From positions 1 through 33,743 of the forward strand of contig NZ_SCWB01000018.1 of NCBI RefSeq assembly GCF_004359545.1: a DNA stretch of 33,743 bases, in the 5' to 3' direction. The stretch is from Macrococcus lamae (GTDB taxonomy: Bacteria > Bacillota > Bacilli > Staphylococcales > Staphylococcaceae). The notes beneath the pieces are model-generated. The model was not told where the DNA came from, searched no databases, and worked only from the letters and a program-made list of their open reading frames with translations. Shown piece by piece: positions 15,827 to 27,676 of the stretch. The position numbers and the translations under genes are program-made. Every line of letters begins with the position of its first letter. The first letter of the stretch is position 1.

Positions 15827-18535
15827 ATGAATTCAAATCTTCAGAATGCTTCAAAGCAGACATTTGAATTGAACGGTAAAGAGTATACTTTTTACAGTCT
15901 GAAATCTCTTGAAGAAGCAGGACTTGGTGAAATTAACAAATTACCTTATTCTATTCGTGTTCTGCTTGAATCTGTATTAAGACAATTTGATGGTCGTGTG
16001 ATTACAGAAGAACACATTAAACATCTCGTTAAATGGGGTAAGAAAAATGATCCGAACGCGGAAGTGCCGTTCAAGCCTTCACGTGTCATTCTTCAGGATT
16101 TCACTGGCGTTCCAGCAGTCGTTGACTTAGCATCATTACGTAAAGCAATGGACGATGTTGGTGGTGATGTAACTAAGATCAATCCTGAAGTACCCGTGGA
16201 CTTAGTGATTGACCACTCAGTACAGGTAGATGCTTATGGTAATGAAACAGCTTTACAGCGTAACGTGGAACTGGAATTTGCACGTAATAAAGAACGTTAT
16301 CAGTTCCTTAACTGGGCAACTAAAGCGTTTGATAATTATCGTGCAGTTCCACCGGCAACAGGTATTGTCCATCAGGTCAATCTTGAATATTTAGCAAACG
16401 TGGTTCACGTACGTGAATTTAACGGTGAAAATGTTACTTTCCCTGATACATTGGTTGGTACAGACTCTCATACAACAATGATTAATGGTATTGGTGTTCT
16501 TGGCTGGGGTGTCGGCGGTATTGAAGCTGAAGCGGGCATGCTTGGTCAACCTTCATACTTCCCGATTCCTGAAGTAGTCGGTGTTAAGCTCACGAATGAA
16601 TTACCTGAAGGTGCTACTGCTACAGACCTTGCACTACGCGTGACTCAGGAATTGCGTAAAAAAGGTGTCGTCGGCAAGTTTGTCGAATTTTTCGGCCCAG
16701 GTGTCGTAAACTTACCACTTGCTGACCGTGCAACGATTGCCAACATGGCTCCGGAATACGGTGCGACATGTGGTTTCTTCCCAGTTGATGAAGAAGCGCT
16801 TGACTACATGCGACTGACAGGACGCGACGAAGAACATATCCAAGTGGTCAAAGAATATTTAGTGAACAATGATATGTTCTTCACAGTTGATCAGCCTGAA
16901 CCGACATATACGGATATTGTGAAACTTGATTTGTCTACTGTTGAAGCATCACTTTCAGGTCCGAAACGTCCACAGGACTTAATTCCTTTAAGTAAAATGC
17001 AGAAAGAATTTGTTAAATCTGTCACAGCTCCAGCGGGTAACCAAGGACATGGACTTGATCAATCAGAATTTGATAAAAAAGCAGTCATCAATTTTAACGA
17101 TGGTCATCATGGTTTAATGTCTACGGGTGATATTGCAATTGCTGCTATTACATCATGTACAAATACATCTAACCCTTATGTAATGCTTGGTGCTGGTCTT
17201 ATCGCAAGAAATGCTGTTAAATTAGGGCTGCAAGTACCAGAATTCGTAAAAACTTCTCTTGCACCTGGTTCTAAAGTCGTGACAGGCTATCTTGAACAAT
17301 CTGGACTTCAGCAGTACTTGGATCAGTTGGGATTCAATACTGTGGGTTATGGCTGTACAACATGTATTGGTAACTCAGGACCGTTATTACCAGAAATCGA
17401 AGATGCAATTTCAAGGGAAGACCTGCTCGTGACATCAGTATTATCAGGTAACCGTAACTTTGAAGGACGTATTCATCCATTAGTCAAAGCTAATTACTTG
17501 GCATCTCCACAGCTGGTTGTCGCTTATGCATTAGCAGGTACTGTTAACATTGATCTGCAGAAAGATTCTTTAGGTAAAGGGGCAGATGGTCAAGATGTAT
17601 TCTTGAAAGATATTTGGCCATCAATAGATGAAGTTAAAGATGTCGTGCGTTCTGTTGTCACACCTGACTTATTCCGTAAAGAATATGCTTCAGTGTTTGA
17701 TTCCAATGAACTTTGGAACCAGATTGAATCAACTGATCAACCACTTTATGACTTTGATTCAACTTCAACTTACATTCAAAATCCAACATTCTTCGAAGGT
17801 TTGACACCAGAGCCGGGACATATTGAAAGCTTACAAGGATTAAGAGTGATGGGTAAATTCGGTGACTCAGTTACAACTGACCATATCTCTCCAGCGGGTG
17901 CTATCGGTAAAGATACTCCTGCAGGTAAATACTTGCTTGAAAACGGTGTTGAAATCCGTGACTTTAACTCATATGGTTCACGTCGTGGTAACCACGAAGT
18001 AATGATGCGTGGAACATTTGCGAACATCCGTATTAAAAACCAGATTGCTCCTGGTACAGAAGGCGGATTCACCACTTACTGGCCGACTGGTGACATCATG
18101 CCGATCTTTGATGCCTGCATGAAATATCAGCAGGACGGTACAGGACTTGTCGTTCTTGCCGGTAATGACTATGGTATGGGCTCTTCACGGGACTGGGCTG
18201 CTAAAGGGGCGAACCTTCTCGGCGTTAAAACAGTTATCGCACAAAGTTATGAACGTATTCACCGTTCAAACTTAGTGATGATGGGTGTACTACCGCTTCA
18301 ATTCTTGAAAGGCGATTCAGCGGAATCACTTGGGCTTACTGGTAATGAAACGTTCTCAGTAGACATCGCTGAAGGTGTTAAACCACGTGATAATGTTAAA
18401 GTTACTGCTGTAAAAGAAGACGGTTCACTGGTTGAATTTGAAGCACTTGCGCGTTTCGATTCTGAAGTTGAAATTGACTACTACCGTCATGGTGGAATTT
18501 TACGCATGGTATTACGAGATAAACTTGCTCAATAA
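15827..18535 (+). CDS. acnA: Aconitate hydratase
   Basis: Cytosolic 4Fe-4S aconitase (902 residues, full length) of the AcnA/IRP1 type, converting citrate to isocitrate in the TCA cycle. The cluster cysteines are Cys444 (SCTNTSNP), Cys510 and Cys513 ([10 protein letters not shown]). Other marks are [23 protein letters not shown], and in the C-terminal swivel domain [13 protein letters not shown] and [15 protein letters not shown]. The ATG has SD AGGGGGA. It has its own promoter region with a CcpC-type dyad and its own terminator. Some AcnA proteins bind RNA when they lose the cluster; that cannot be judged here. Confidence 0.97.
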   Translation: MNSNLQNASKQTFELNGKEYTFYSLKSLEEAGLGEINKLPYSIRVLLESVLRQFDGRVITEEHIKHLVKWGKKNDPNAEVPFKPSRVILQDFTGVPAVVDLASLRKAMDDVGGDVTKINPEVPVDLVIDHSVQVDAYGNETALQRNVELEFARNKERYQFLNWATKAFDNYRAVPPATGIVHQVNLEYLANVVHVREFNGENVTFPDTLVGTDSHTTMINGIGVLGWGVGGIEAEAGMLGQPSYFPIPEVVGVKLTNELPEGATATDLALRVTQELRKKGVVGKFVEFFGPGVVNLPLADRATIANMAPEYGATCGFFPVDEEALDYMRLTGRDEEHIQVVKEYLVNNDMFFTVDQPEPTYTDIVKLDLSTVEASLSGPKRPQDLIPLSKMQKEFVKSVTAPAGNQGHGLDQSEFDKKAVINFNDGHHGLMSTGDIAIAAITSCTNTSNPYVMLGAGLIARNAVKLGLQVPEFVKTSLAPGSKVVTGYLEQSGLQQYLDQLGFNTVGYGCTTCIGNSGPLLPEIEDAISREDLLVTSVLSGNRNFEGRIHPLVKANYLASPQLVVAYALAGTVNIDLQKDSLGKGADGQDVFLKDIWPSIDEVKDVVRSVVTPDLFRKEYASVFDSNELWNQIESTDQPLYDFDSTSTYIQNPTFFEGLTPEPGHIESLQGLRVMGKFGDSVTTDHISPAGAIGKDTPAGKYLLENGVEIRDFNSYGSRRGNHEVMMRGTFANIRIKNQIAPGTEGGFTTYWPTGDIMPIFDACMKYQQDGTGLVVLAGNDYGMGSSRDWAAKGANLLGVKTVIAQSYERIHRSNLVMMGVLPLQFLKGDSAESLGLTGNETFSVDIAEGVKPRDNVKVTAVKEDGSLVEFEALARFDSEVEIDYYRHGGILRMVLRDKLAQ

Positions 18536-18552
18536 GCAGTATATAATTTCTG

Positions 18553-18580
18553 ACCGACTACTAATGTAGTCGGTTTTTAT
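18553..18580 (+). terminator. acnA terminator
   Basis: Nine-bp perfect stem ACCGACTAC/GTAGTCGGT (18553-18561 with 18566-18574), loop TAAT, followed by a T run. Confidence 0.85.
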
Positions 18581-18614
18581 TTCGTCTGATATAATGGAAG
18601 TAAGGAGTGTGACT

Positions 18615-19031
18615 ATGTATACTACAGAATTAGAAATACCAGTCAGATATGCAGAGACAGATAAAATGGGCGTGGTTTATCACGCTAATTATTTGATATG
18701 GTTCGAAGTGGCACGGACAGATTTTATTGAAAAAGCAGGTTTCAGCTATGCTGAAATGGAAGAAGAAGGCGTCATCTCACCAGTCATTGATGCTCAGTTG
18801 ACGTATAAGAACTCAGTAACATACCCTGAAAAAGTAACGATTCATACCTGGATAGAGTCTTATTCAAAACTGAAGACTATTTATGCCTATAAAGTCATTA
18901 AAGAAGATGGTTCAGTTGCTGCTACGGGTTCGACGACACATATTTTAATGAAACGTGGATCTAATAGACCGATAAGGCTTGATCGTCATTTCCCTGAATG
19001 GCATGAACGCTATTTGTCATTATATAATTAA
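18615..19031 (+). CDS. yneP: Hotdog acyl-CoA thioesterase, YbgC/4HBT type
   Basis: A 138-residue single hotdog-fold protein, probably cleaving an acyl-CoA thioester. The family motif YAETDKMGVVYHANYLIWFE holds the catalytic Asp16, HAN and the following helix. The exact acyl substrate is unknown. Position after aconitase matches Bacillus yneP and its Staphylococcus counterpart. Start ATG 18615 has SD AAGGAGTG; an in-frame ATG at 18594 has no SD. It is separated from acnA by a terminator and ends before a long palindromic terminator shared with yneR. Confidence 0.87.
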   Translation: MYTTELEIPVRYAETDKMGVVYHANYLIWFEVARTDFIEKAGFSYAEMEEEGVISPVIDAQLTYKNSVTYPEKVTIHTWIESYSKLKTIYAYKVIKEDGSVAATGSTTHILMKRGSNRPIRLDRHFPEWHERYLSLYN

Positions 19032-19035
19032 CAAT

Positions 19036-19075
19036 AAATAATCCATCCTGCAATTATTTGCAGGATGGATTATTT
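19036..19075. terminator. Bidirectional terminator with an 18-bp perfect stem
   Basis: Bases 19036-19053 pair perfectly with 19058-19075 around a four-base loop. The A- and T-rich outer ends make it work for both yneP and the convergent yneR. Confidence 0.88.
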
Positions 19076-19079
19076 CATT

Positions 19080-19376
19080 TTATGATTCTATGTTATTAGA
19101 GATGGAATATTCGATTTCATCATTTTTACAAGTTACATTGAGTATATGATCTTCGTAATACCACAAATCTTTTTCATCCACGTAATAAGTGAGACCGCTC
19201 TGGGTTTCAGAGTAACCTTCCGGATCAACTGTATCTACTGTAAAAGCTGGACTGAAACCTTGTTTTAAGTTGACGTCACCACCATAGCGGACGTAAAAAC
19301 GAAGTGCTTTATTTTCAGGGAAGTCCAGTTCTTTCTTGAACCATTCGACTGCTTTTTCATCAAGTGCTATTTTCAT
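19080..19376 (-). CDS. yneR: HesB/YneR family protein
   Basis: A 98-residue protein with the fold pattern of the HesB/IscA group (RFYVRYGGDVNLKQGFSPAFTVD, then GLTYYVDEKDLWYYED) but without the three cluster-binding cysteines of real Fe-S carriers; only one Cys is present, near the end. It matches the YneR subgroup found beside plsY in Bacillus and Staphylococcus; function unknown. I start at ATG 19376 with SD GAGGTG; an in-frame GTG at 19388 overlaps plsY. It is co-transcribed behind plsY, with the plsY stop only a few bases away. Confidence 0.83.
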   Translation of the reverse strand: MKIALDEKAVEWFKKELDFPENKALRFYVRYGGDVNLKQGFSPAFTVDTVDPEGYSETQSGLTYYVDEKDLWYYEDHILNVTCKNDEIEYSISNNIES

Positions 19377-19384
19377 CTCGCACC

Positions 19385-19966
19385 TCACATCCAGGTTATT
19401 TTGGGCTCTTCTTTATTGATTATACGTGTGATGTTGGAATGGTGTCTAATAATTACAATCAACATAATGATAAATGCTATTACAATCAGTATCCAATCCA
19501 TAAATACGATTGAAAGAACAAAATTAACAATACTTGCAGTAATACTTGCAAGAGATACATATTTAAACAAATAGAGCATGATGAAGAAGGTAATAGTAAC
19601 TGCGATAAATAGAAGAGGGTTTACCCCCATAATGACACCTGCAGAAGTAGCAACAGCTTTTCCGCCTTTAAATTTCAGAAACACTGGATACACATGACCA
19701 AGAATAGCAAATAAGCCGATAATCACGCCATGAACATCTTGATTAAAAAGTAAAGGGATGAAAACAACAATAAATCCTTTTAAGATGTCGAGAATCATGA
19801 CGATAATGCCAGCTGATTTTCCCAGTACACGAAATGTATTGGTTGTTCCAAGATTTCCGCTGCCATATTGCCGAATGTCTTTATTGTAGAATACTTTGCC
19901 TATGATAAGACCAGATGGAAAGCAGCCGATCAAATAAGCGAGCAGGAACATAAACACCATTGTCAT
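19385..19966 (-). CDS. plsY: Glycerol-3-phosphate acyltransferase PlsY
   Basis: Membrane enzyme (193 residues) that transfers the acyl group from acyl-phosphate to glycerol-3-phosphate, the first step of phospholipid synthesis. Conserved PlsY segments are present: [13 protein letters not shown], the motif [15 protein letters not shown], and [22 protein letters not shown]. About seven hydrophobic helices. The start is probably ATG 19966; the open frame reaches a GTG at 19978 that lies against the SD AAAAGGAG. yneR follows in the same operon. A FapR-like operator lies just upstream. Confidence 0.94.
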   Translation of the reverse strand: MTMVFMFLLAYLIGCFPSGLIIGKVFYNKDIRQYGSGNLGTTNTFRVLGKSAGIIVMILDILKGFIVVFIPLLFNQDVHGVIIGLFAILGHVYPVFLKFKGGKAVATSAGVIMGVNPLLFIAVTITFFIMLYLFKYVSLASITASIVNFVLSIVFMDWILIVIAFIIMLIVIIRHHSNITRIINKEEPKITWM

Positions 19967-19982
19967 AGAGACATGCACTCCT

Positions 19983-20000
19983 TTTATAGCTGGTACTAAT
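19983..20000 (-). promoter_or_regulatory. FapR-like operator before plsY
   Basis: On the minus strand TTAGTACCAGCTATAAA agrees with the FapR consensus TTAGTACCTRNTACTAA at 14 of 17 positions, with the left half perfect. It lies just before the plsY SD. FapR represses fatty-acid and phospholipid genes in Bacillus and Staphylococcus and is released by malonyl-CoA. The match is seen; regulation is inferred. Confidence 0.42.
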
Positions 20001-20123
20001 AGTTTACCATAAAAATAATTATGAAAGAAATTTTAATTAAACTTTCATTTATAGCACTATGATAAATAACATAAGAGGATGTCAAAATAATGTTTTAAAA
20101 ATTCTGATAATATGTCATAATAT

Positions 20124-20143
20124 AAATGAATAGGTATTCATTT
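20124..20143. promoter_or_regulatory. Operator-like dyad before scoA
   Basis: AAATGAATA-GG-TATTCATTT is a perfect 9-bp inverted repeat around two bases. It overlaps the AT-rich -10 zone and lies 20 bases before the scoA ATG. Size and symmetry resemble TetR-type operators. I cannot name the regulator, and no regulator gene is adjacent. Confidence 0.5.
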
Positions 20144-20162
20144 TAGTGAGGGGGATATTTTA

Positions 20163-20861
20163 ATGTCAAAAGTAATCGTTGATTTAAAGGAAGCATTGGC
20201 GGGTCTTGAGGATGGGATGACAATCGTTGTCGGTGGGTTTGGTCTTTGCGGCATTCCTGAGAAATCAATTCAAGTAATTCGGGATAAGGGGACGAAAGAT
20301 TTAACGGTTGTCAGCAATAACTGCGGAGTGGATGATTTTGGTCTTGGAATTCTCCTTTCTAATCGGCAGGTTAAAAAGATGATCAGTTCTTATGTCGGAG
20401 AAAACAAGACGTTTGAACGTCAGTTTTTAGACGGTGAGCTAGAAGTAGAGTTAACGCCGCAAGGAACATTAGCGGAAAGACTCCGGGCGGGAGGCGCAGG
20501 CATTCCTGGATTTTATACACGGACCGGTGTCGGTACACCTATTGCTGAAGGCAAGGAAGTGAAGAACTTTGATGGAACAGATTACTTGCTGGAACGTGGC
20601 ATTACAGGAGATTACGGTTTAGTCAAAGCATGGAAGGCAGATAAACTTGGAAATTTAGTATTCCACAAAACTGCACGAAACTTCAATCCATTATGTGCCG
20701 CCGCTGGAAAGATTACAGTTGCTGAAGTGGAGGAAATCGTTGAAGTCGGTGAGCTTGATCCGGATGAAATTCATACACCCGGCATATATGTCCAGCATGT
20801 CTATTTAGGGGAAAATTATGAAAAACGCATTGAACGTCAAGTATTGAAGGAGGAGAAGTAA
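20163..20861 (+). CDS. scoA: Succinyl-CoA:3-ketoacid CoA-transferase subunit A
   Basis: Alpha subunit (232 residues) of a class I CoA-transferase that moves CoA between succinyl-CoA and acetoacetate, used in ketone body or butyrate-type metabolism. The N-terminal [10 protein letters not shown] glycine motif, [14 protein letters not shown], and the later [16 protein letters not shown] support the family. SD GAGGGGG precedes the ATG. Its stop overlaps the ATG of the beta subunit gene (TAATG). In Staphylococcus and Bacillus the plsY-parE junction holds no such pair as I recall. Acetate or other short-chain acids remain possible substrates. Confidence 0.92.
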   Translation: MSKVIVDLKEALAGLEDGMTIVVGGFGLCGIPEKSIQVIRDKGTKDLTVVSNNCGVDDFGLGILLSNRQVKKMISSYVGENKTFERQFLDGELEVELTPQGTLAERLRAGGAGIPGFYTRTGVGTPIAEGKEVKNFDGTDYLLERGITGDYGLVKAWKADKLGNLVFHKTARNFNPLCAAAGKITVAEVEEIVEVGELDPDEIHTPGIYVQHVYLGENYEKRIERQVLKEEK

Positions 20862-21496
20862 TGGCAGACCGTCAATTGATAATTAAGAGGGCAGCACAGG
20901 AAATTAAAAGCAATATGTATGTCAACTTAGGAATAGGATTACCGACATTAGTAGCTAATGAAGCAAACAATCAAGTTGAAAATGTATTCTATCAGTCTGA
21001 AAATGGTCTGCTCGGTATTGGTGCATATCCGACAGCAGATGAAGTAGATGCTGACTTAATCAATGCCGGTAAGGAAACAGTAACTGCAGCAAAAGGGGCT
21101 GTTTACTTTGATTCTGCTGAAAGCTTTGCTATGATACGGGGCGGACATATTGATCTTGCGATTCTCGGCGGAATGGAAGTTTCAAGTAAAGGCGATCTTG
21201 CAAACTGGATGATTCCCGGCAAGATGGTCAAAGGTATGGGTGGTGCGATGGATCTTGTTAACGGTGCTAAAGAAGTCATCGTCATTATGGAACATGTCAA
21301 CAAACATGGGGAATCGAAAATCAAAGCGGAATGTACACTGCCGCTGACCGGTAAAGGTGTCGTCAATAAATTAATTACTGATTTAGCGGTCTTTGAGTTT
21401 GAAGAAGGAACAATGAAACTGGTCGAGCTTCTTGGAGAGGCGACGCTTGAAGAAGTGACTGAAAAGACAGAAGGAATATTTGAAATAGCTCTTTAA
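20861..21496 (+). CDS. scoB: Succinyl-CoA:3-ketoacid CoA-transferase subunit B
   Basis: Beta subunit (211 residues) carrying the catalytic glutamate: SENGLLGIG, Glu47, which forms the glutamyl-CoA intermediate. Other family segments are NLGIGLPTLVAN, IRGGHIDLAILGGMEV and the MGGAMDLV motif. The ATG overlaps the scoA stop by one base and has SD GGAGGAG, so translation is coupled. A terminator follows. Expected to form an alpha2-beta2 enzyme with ScoA. Confidence 0.93.
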   Translation: MADRQLIIKRAAQEIKSNMYVNLGIGLPTLVANEANNQVENVFYQSENGLLGIGAYPTADEVDADLINAGKETVTAAKGAVYFDSAESFAMIRGGHIDLAILGGMEVSSKGDLANWMIPGKMVKGMGGAMDLVNGAKEVIVIMEHVNKHGESKIKAECTLPLTGKGVVNKLITDLAVFEFEEGTMKLVELLGEATLEEVTEKTEGIFEIAL

Positions 21497-21525
21497 ATGA
21501 TATACAGAAGAAACTAGCTAAATTT

Positions 21526-21554
21526 AGAGACCTCACTTGAGGTTTCTTTTTTTT
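21526..21554 (+). terminator. scoAB terminator
   Basis: AGAGACCTCA (21526-21535) pairs with TGAGGTTTCT (21538-21547, one G-U), followed by seven T bases. Confidence 0.82.
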
Positions 21555-21640
21555 AATTAATAAAATAATAATATTATGTAAACTTTTTATTAAAACTTGA
21601 TTTTTTAGCTAAAGTATATAAAAATAAGTAATGTGAATAA

Positions 21641-23685
<2,045 letters not shown>

Positions 23686-23686
<1 letters not shown>

Positions 23687-26091
23687 TGGTAGAACAAATA
23701 CAGAATTTACCGCTCGAAGATGTCATAGGGGATCGTTTTGGACGTTATAGTAAATACATTATTCAGGACAGAGCACTGCCGGACGTTCGTGATGGTCTGA
23801 AACCTGTACAACGTCGAATTTTGTTTGCAATGCACCAGGATGGAAATATTTTCGACAGAAACTTCAGAAAAAGTGCGAAGACGGTCGGTAATGTCATCGG
23901 TAATTATCATCCGCATGGTGATACTTCAGTTTATGATGCCATGGTCAGAATGAGTCAAGACTGGAAACTTCGTCATGTATTGATAGAAATGCATGGCAAC
24001 AATGGTAGCATTGATAATGACCCACCGGCTGCAATGCGTTATACAGAAGCAAAATTATCAAAACTTGCGAGTGTACTACTGGAAGATATTCAGCACAATA
24101 CTGTCGATTTTGTACAGAACTTTGATGATACAGCAATGGAGCCGATGGTACTGCCTGCGAAGTATCCAAATCTACTTGTTAACGGATCTACCGGGATATC
24201 AGCAGGGTATGCGACCGACATTCCGACACATAATTTAGGAGAAGTGATTGATGCTGCACTTGCAGTTATCGATAAGCCTTCAATATCTGTAGATGAACTG
24301 ATGACGCTTATGCCAGGTCCTGATTTTCCGACAGGTGGCATTATTCAGGGTCGTGCCGGTATTAAGCAAGCTTATGAAACAGGTAAAGGAAAAGCTGTCG
24401 TACGCGGTAAAGTCGAGTTTGAAGAACTACGTGGTGGAAGAACAGAAATAGTCATTACTGAGATTCCTTATGAAGTCAATAAAAGTACTTTAGTTAAGAG
24501 GATTGACGAGCTGAGAGCTGATAAGAAAGTGGAAGGCATCAATGAAGTCAGGGATGAAACAGACAGAGACGGACTCCGCATTGCTGTAGAACTTAAAAAG
24601 GATGCTAATGCAGAAGGTATTTTGAACTTTTTATACAAAAATACGGATCTGCAGATAACTTATAACTTCAATATGGTAGCTATCAGTGAAAGAAGACCGA
24701 AACTGTTAGGTATTAAAGAGATTCTAACAAGCTACATCAATCACCAGCAAGAAGTCGTGACACGCCGCAGTAAACACGAACTGGCACAAGCAAAAAAACG
24801 GATGCATATTGTAGAAGGGTTGATTAAAGCACTATCCATTATGGAAGAAGTGATTTCAACTATCCGAGAATCGAAGAACAAGCAAAATGCCAAGGAAAAT
24901 CTTGTAGATCAGTTTGACTTTACGATGGAACAGGCAGAAGCAATAGTGACGCTTCAGTTATATCGGTTGACGAATACAGATATTGTGGCTTTAGAGCAGG
25001 AACATCAGGAGTTGAATAATAAACTAAAATCTTTGAATGAAATACTTGGTAATCCGAAAAAATTAATGCAGGTTATAAAAAAAGAGTTGAAAGCTGTCAG
25101 AAAAGATTTTGCGACAGAGCGTCTGAGTAAGATTGAAGATAACGTAGCTGAAATCAAAATTTCGAAAGATATTATTGTACCTAGCGAAGAAGTTGTCGTT
25201 AGTCTAACACGTGAAGGCTATATTAAACGTACATCACTGCGCAGCTTTGGTGCAAGTGGCCTCAATGAAATAGGTCTGAAGGAAGGTGACTTCCTGATTG
25301 AGCATTTATCGACAAATTTACAGCATGTTGTACTTGTTTTTACGACATTAGGAAACTATATTTATGTACCAGTCGTCAATTTACCGGATCATAAGTGGAA
25401 AGATCTGGGGATGCATATTTCACAGCTCGTTCCACTTAAAGAACAGGAGCGAGTGGTACAGATGCTGGCTGTATCTGACTTCAATCTTGACACTTCAATC
25501 TTGACAGCCACCAAAAATGGTATGATAAAGAAGACTCGTCTTTCAGAATTCAGTACGAAACGGTACTCAAAACCTGTGATGTGCATGAAATTAAAATCAG
25601 ATGATGAAGTGGTTCAATCACTCGTGGTCACAGGAGAAGAAGAAGTGCTTGTAGTGACGAGAAAAGGAATGGCGCTGCGGTATTCATTATCAGAAGTGGC
25701 TGAGACAGGTATTAAAGCAGCCGGAGTCAAATCAATTAACTTAAAAGATGATGATACTGTAGTAGCAACAGAACTGCTTTTCGCTGATCATACCATAGTT
25801 CTTGCGACGCATAGAGGATCAGTCAAACGGATGAAACTAGATTCAGTTGAAAGGGGTAAACGTGCTAACCGCGGTGTCGTCGTTCTTAAAGAAATTAAAT
25901 CAAATCCGCATCGCATTATCGGAGCAGCTGTCGCTGATGATCAGAAACGTTACGTTATTATTTCTGAAACTGGTGAATTGGAAGCAGGTTCTGTAAAAAG
26001 TATCAGGCTGACAGAACGTTATACTAACGGCAGCTTTATAGTAGATACAGCAGAATTTGGAATGCCTGAAACACTATTGATTATAGAATAA
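23686..26091 (+). CDS. parC: DNA topoisomerase IV subunit A
   Basis: DNA-cleaving subunit (801 residues) of topoisomerase IV. The catalytic Tyr119 is in RYTEAKLS, preceded by [17 protein letters not shown]-terminal beta-pinwheel blades repeat patterns such as [16 protein letters not shown] and HRGSVKRM. It starts with GTG 23686, sharing its G with the parE stop. The quinolone-determining segment reads [14 protein letters not shown]: residue 80 is Thr where Staphylococcus aureus has Ser80, and residue 84 is Asp where S. aureus has Glu. Thr keeps the hydroxyl, so resistance should not be assumed. Confidence 0.96.
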
Positions 26092-26172
26092 TAGTTTGAA
26101 AAATAAATCATTATCCTCCACTTTGTGATAGAATACTGTTAAATACGTATTTTTTTACAGGAGGATTTTTAT

Positions 26173-27648
26173 TTGAATTTTAATGATATTAACTTTGACG
26201 CAATTATACCTGAATGGTTTAAAACAGTTGTTTCAACAGGTAATGACTTAATCTGGACTCAGTTCTTAATTGGATTATTGCTATTAGCAGGCTTATTCTT
26301 CAGCTTGAGTTCAAGATTTGTACAGCTTAGATGGCTGCCGGAAATGTTCCGTGTCATAGGTGAAAAACCTGAAACTTTAGATGATGGAAAAAAGGGGATT
26401 TCTTCATTCCAGGCATTTGCTATTAGTGCAGCCAGCCGTGTAGGAACAGGTAATATCGCAGGTGTTGCGACAGCGATCGTACTCGGTGGTCCTGGCGCTG
26501 TATTCTGGATGTGGGTTATTGCTTTCTTTGGTGCAGCAAGTGCGTTCTTTGAAGCGACACTCGCTCAAGTTTACAAAGTAAAAGATAAAGAAGGCGGTTT
26601 CCGTGGTGGTCCTGCTTATTACATGGAACAAGGACTTGGTCAGAAATGGCTGGGAACAACATTTGCGATTCTGATCACTGTTACTTTTGCTTTTGTCTTT
26701 AACACAGTACAATCGAACACAATTGCAGAAAGCTTTAATTCTCAGTATAATACGCCGGCCTGGGTAACAGGTTTAGTGCTTGCTTTAATCACCGCAGTTG
26801 TGATTTTCGGTGGTGTGCGATGGATTGCTAATGTCTCTTCTGCTATTGTTCCAGTGATGGCGATTTTCTATATTTTAATTGTACTATTTGTTTTAGTAAC
26901 TCATATCGGTGATGTGATTCCGATGATTGTCAGCATCTTTAAAGGGGCATTCGGTTTTGAGCCGGCATTTGGCGGAGCGCTTGGTTTTACTATTATGCAA
27001 GGGATCAAACGAGGATTATTCTCAAATGAAGCAGGGATGGGGTCAGCTCCGAACGCCGCAGCGACAGCAGCGGTGACTCATCCAGTGAAACAAGGTCTCA
27101 TTCAGTCTTTAGGTGTGTTCTTTGACACGATGCTGGTCTGTACAGCAACTGCTATTATGATACTTCTTTATTCAGGACTTGAGTTCGGAGAAGATAAAGC
27201 ACAGGGCGTTGCAGTTACACAAGCGGCACTTAACAGTCATGTCGGTTCTTTTGGCGGCATGTTCCTGACTGTTGCAGTATTTTTATTCGCCTATTCCTCT
27301 GTTATCGGTAATTACTACTATGGACAGTCTAATATTGAATATTTGACTAAAAACAAAGCAGTGATGCTGATATTTAGAATACTCGTTGTAGTTATGGTTT
27401 TCCTTGGTGCGGTATTCAAAGTAGAAACTGTGTGGGCAACAGCAGATTTATTCATGGGACTGATGGCTATTTTGAATATTACTGCGATTATCGGGCTCGC
27501 TCATGTCGTCTTTGAAGTGGCAAAAGATTATGCTGCTCAAAGGAAACGCGAATTGAATCCGGTATTCAGAAAATCAAACATCTCGACAGATTTATCAAAA
27601 GTAGAAACATGGGATGACGAATTTCAGAGTACGCCATATCAAAAATAA
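26173..27648 (+). CDS. alsT: Sodium:alanine/glycine/glutamine symporter AlsT family
   Basis: Membrane carrier of the AGCS family (491 residues, about 11 helices) that imports small neutral amino acids with Na+. Characteristic parts: FQAFAISAASRVGTGNIAGV, GPGAVFWMWVIAFFGAASAF, GFRGGPAYYMEQGLG, and GLFSNEAGMGSAPNAAATA. In Bacillus AlsT is linked to glutamine uptake; the substrate here is uncertain. Start TTG 26173 with SD CAGGAGG; no ATG lies near. Position after parC is the same in Staphylococcus and Bacillus. It ends at a terminator shared with the opposite DUF1002 gene. Confidence 0.93.
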   Translation: MNFNDINFDAIIPEWFKTVVSTGNDLIWTQFLIGLLLLAGLFFSLSSRFVQLRWLPEMFRVIGEKPETLDDGKKGISSFQAFAISAASRVGTGNIAGVATAIVLGGPGAVFWMWVIAFFGAASAFFEATLAQVYKVKDKEGGFRGGPAYYMEQGLGQKWLGTTFAILITVTFAFVFNTVQSNTIAESFNSQYNTPAWVTGLVLALITAVVIFGGVRWIANVSSAIVPVMAIFYILIVLFVLVTHIGDVIPMIVSIFKGAFGFEPAFGGALGFTIMQGIKRGLFSNEAGMGSAPNAAATAAVTHPVKQGLIQSLGVFFDTMLVCTATAIMILLYSGLEFGEDKAQGVAVTQAALNSHVGSFGGMFLTVAVFLFAYSSVIGNYYYGQSNIEYLTKNKAVMLIFRILVVVMVFLGAVFKVETVWATADLFMGLMAILNITAIIGLAHVVFEVAKDYAAQRKRELNPVFRKSNISTDLSKVETWDDEFQSTPYQK

Positions 27649-27649
27649 A

Positions 27650-27676
27650 AAGCAGCCAGCCGGCTGCTTATTTTTT
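27650..27676. terminator. Bidirectional terminator between alsT and the DUF1002 gene
   Basis: AAGCAGCC (27650-27657) pairs with GGCTGCTT (27662-27669), loop AGCC, with an A run left and a T run right. Confidence 0.82.

Noticed and set aside
21574-21585. TTATGTAAACTT shared with 31893-31904
   Set aside because: A single 12-base repeat is not significant at this length and composition.
26142-26166. Dyad CTGTT...TTACAG with AAATACGTATTT before alsT, resembling a GlnR/TnrA site
   Set aside because: The half sites TGTTA and TTACA are 13 bases apart, while GlnR/TnrA sites need seven; only a weak hairpin remains.
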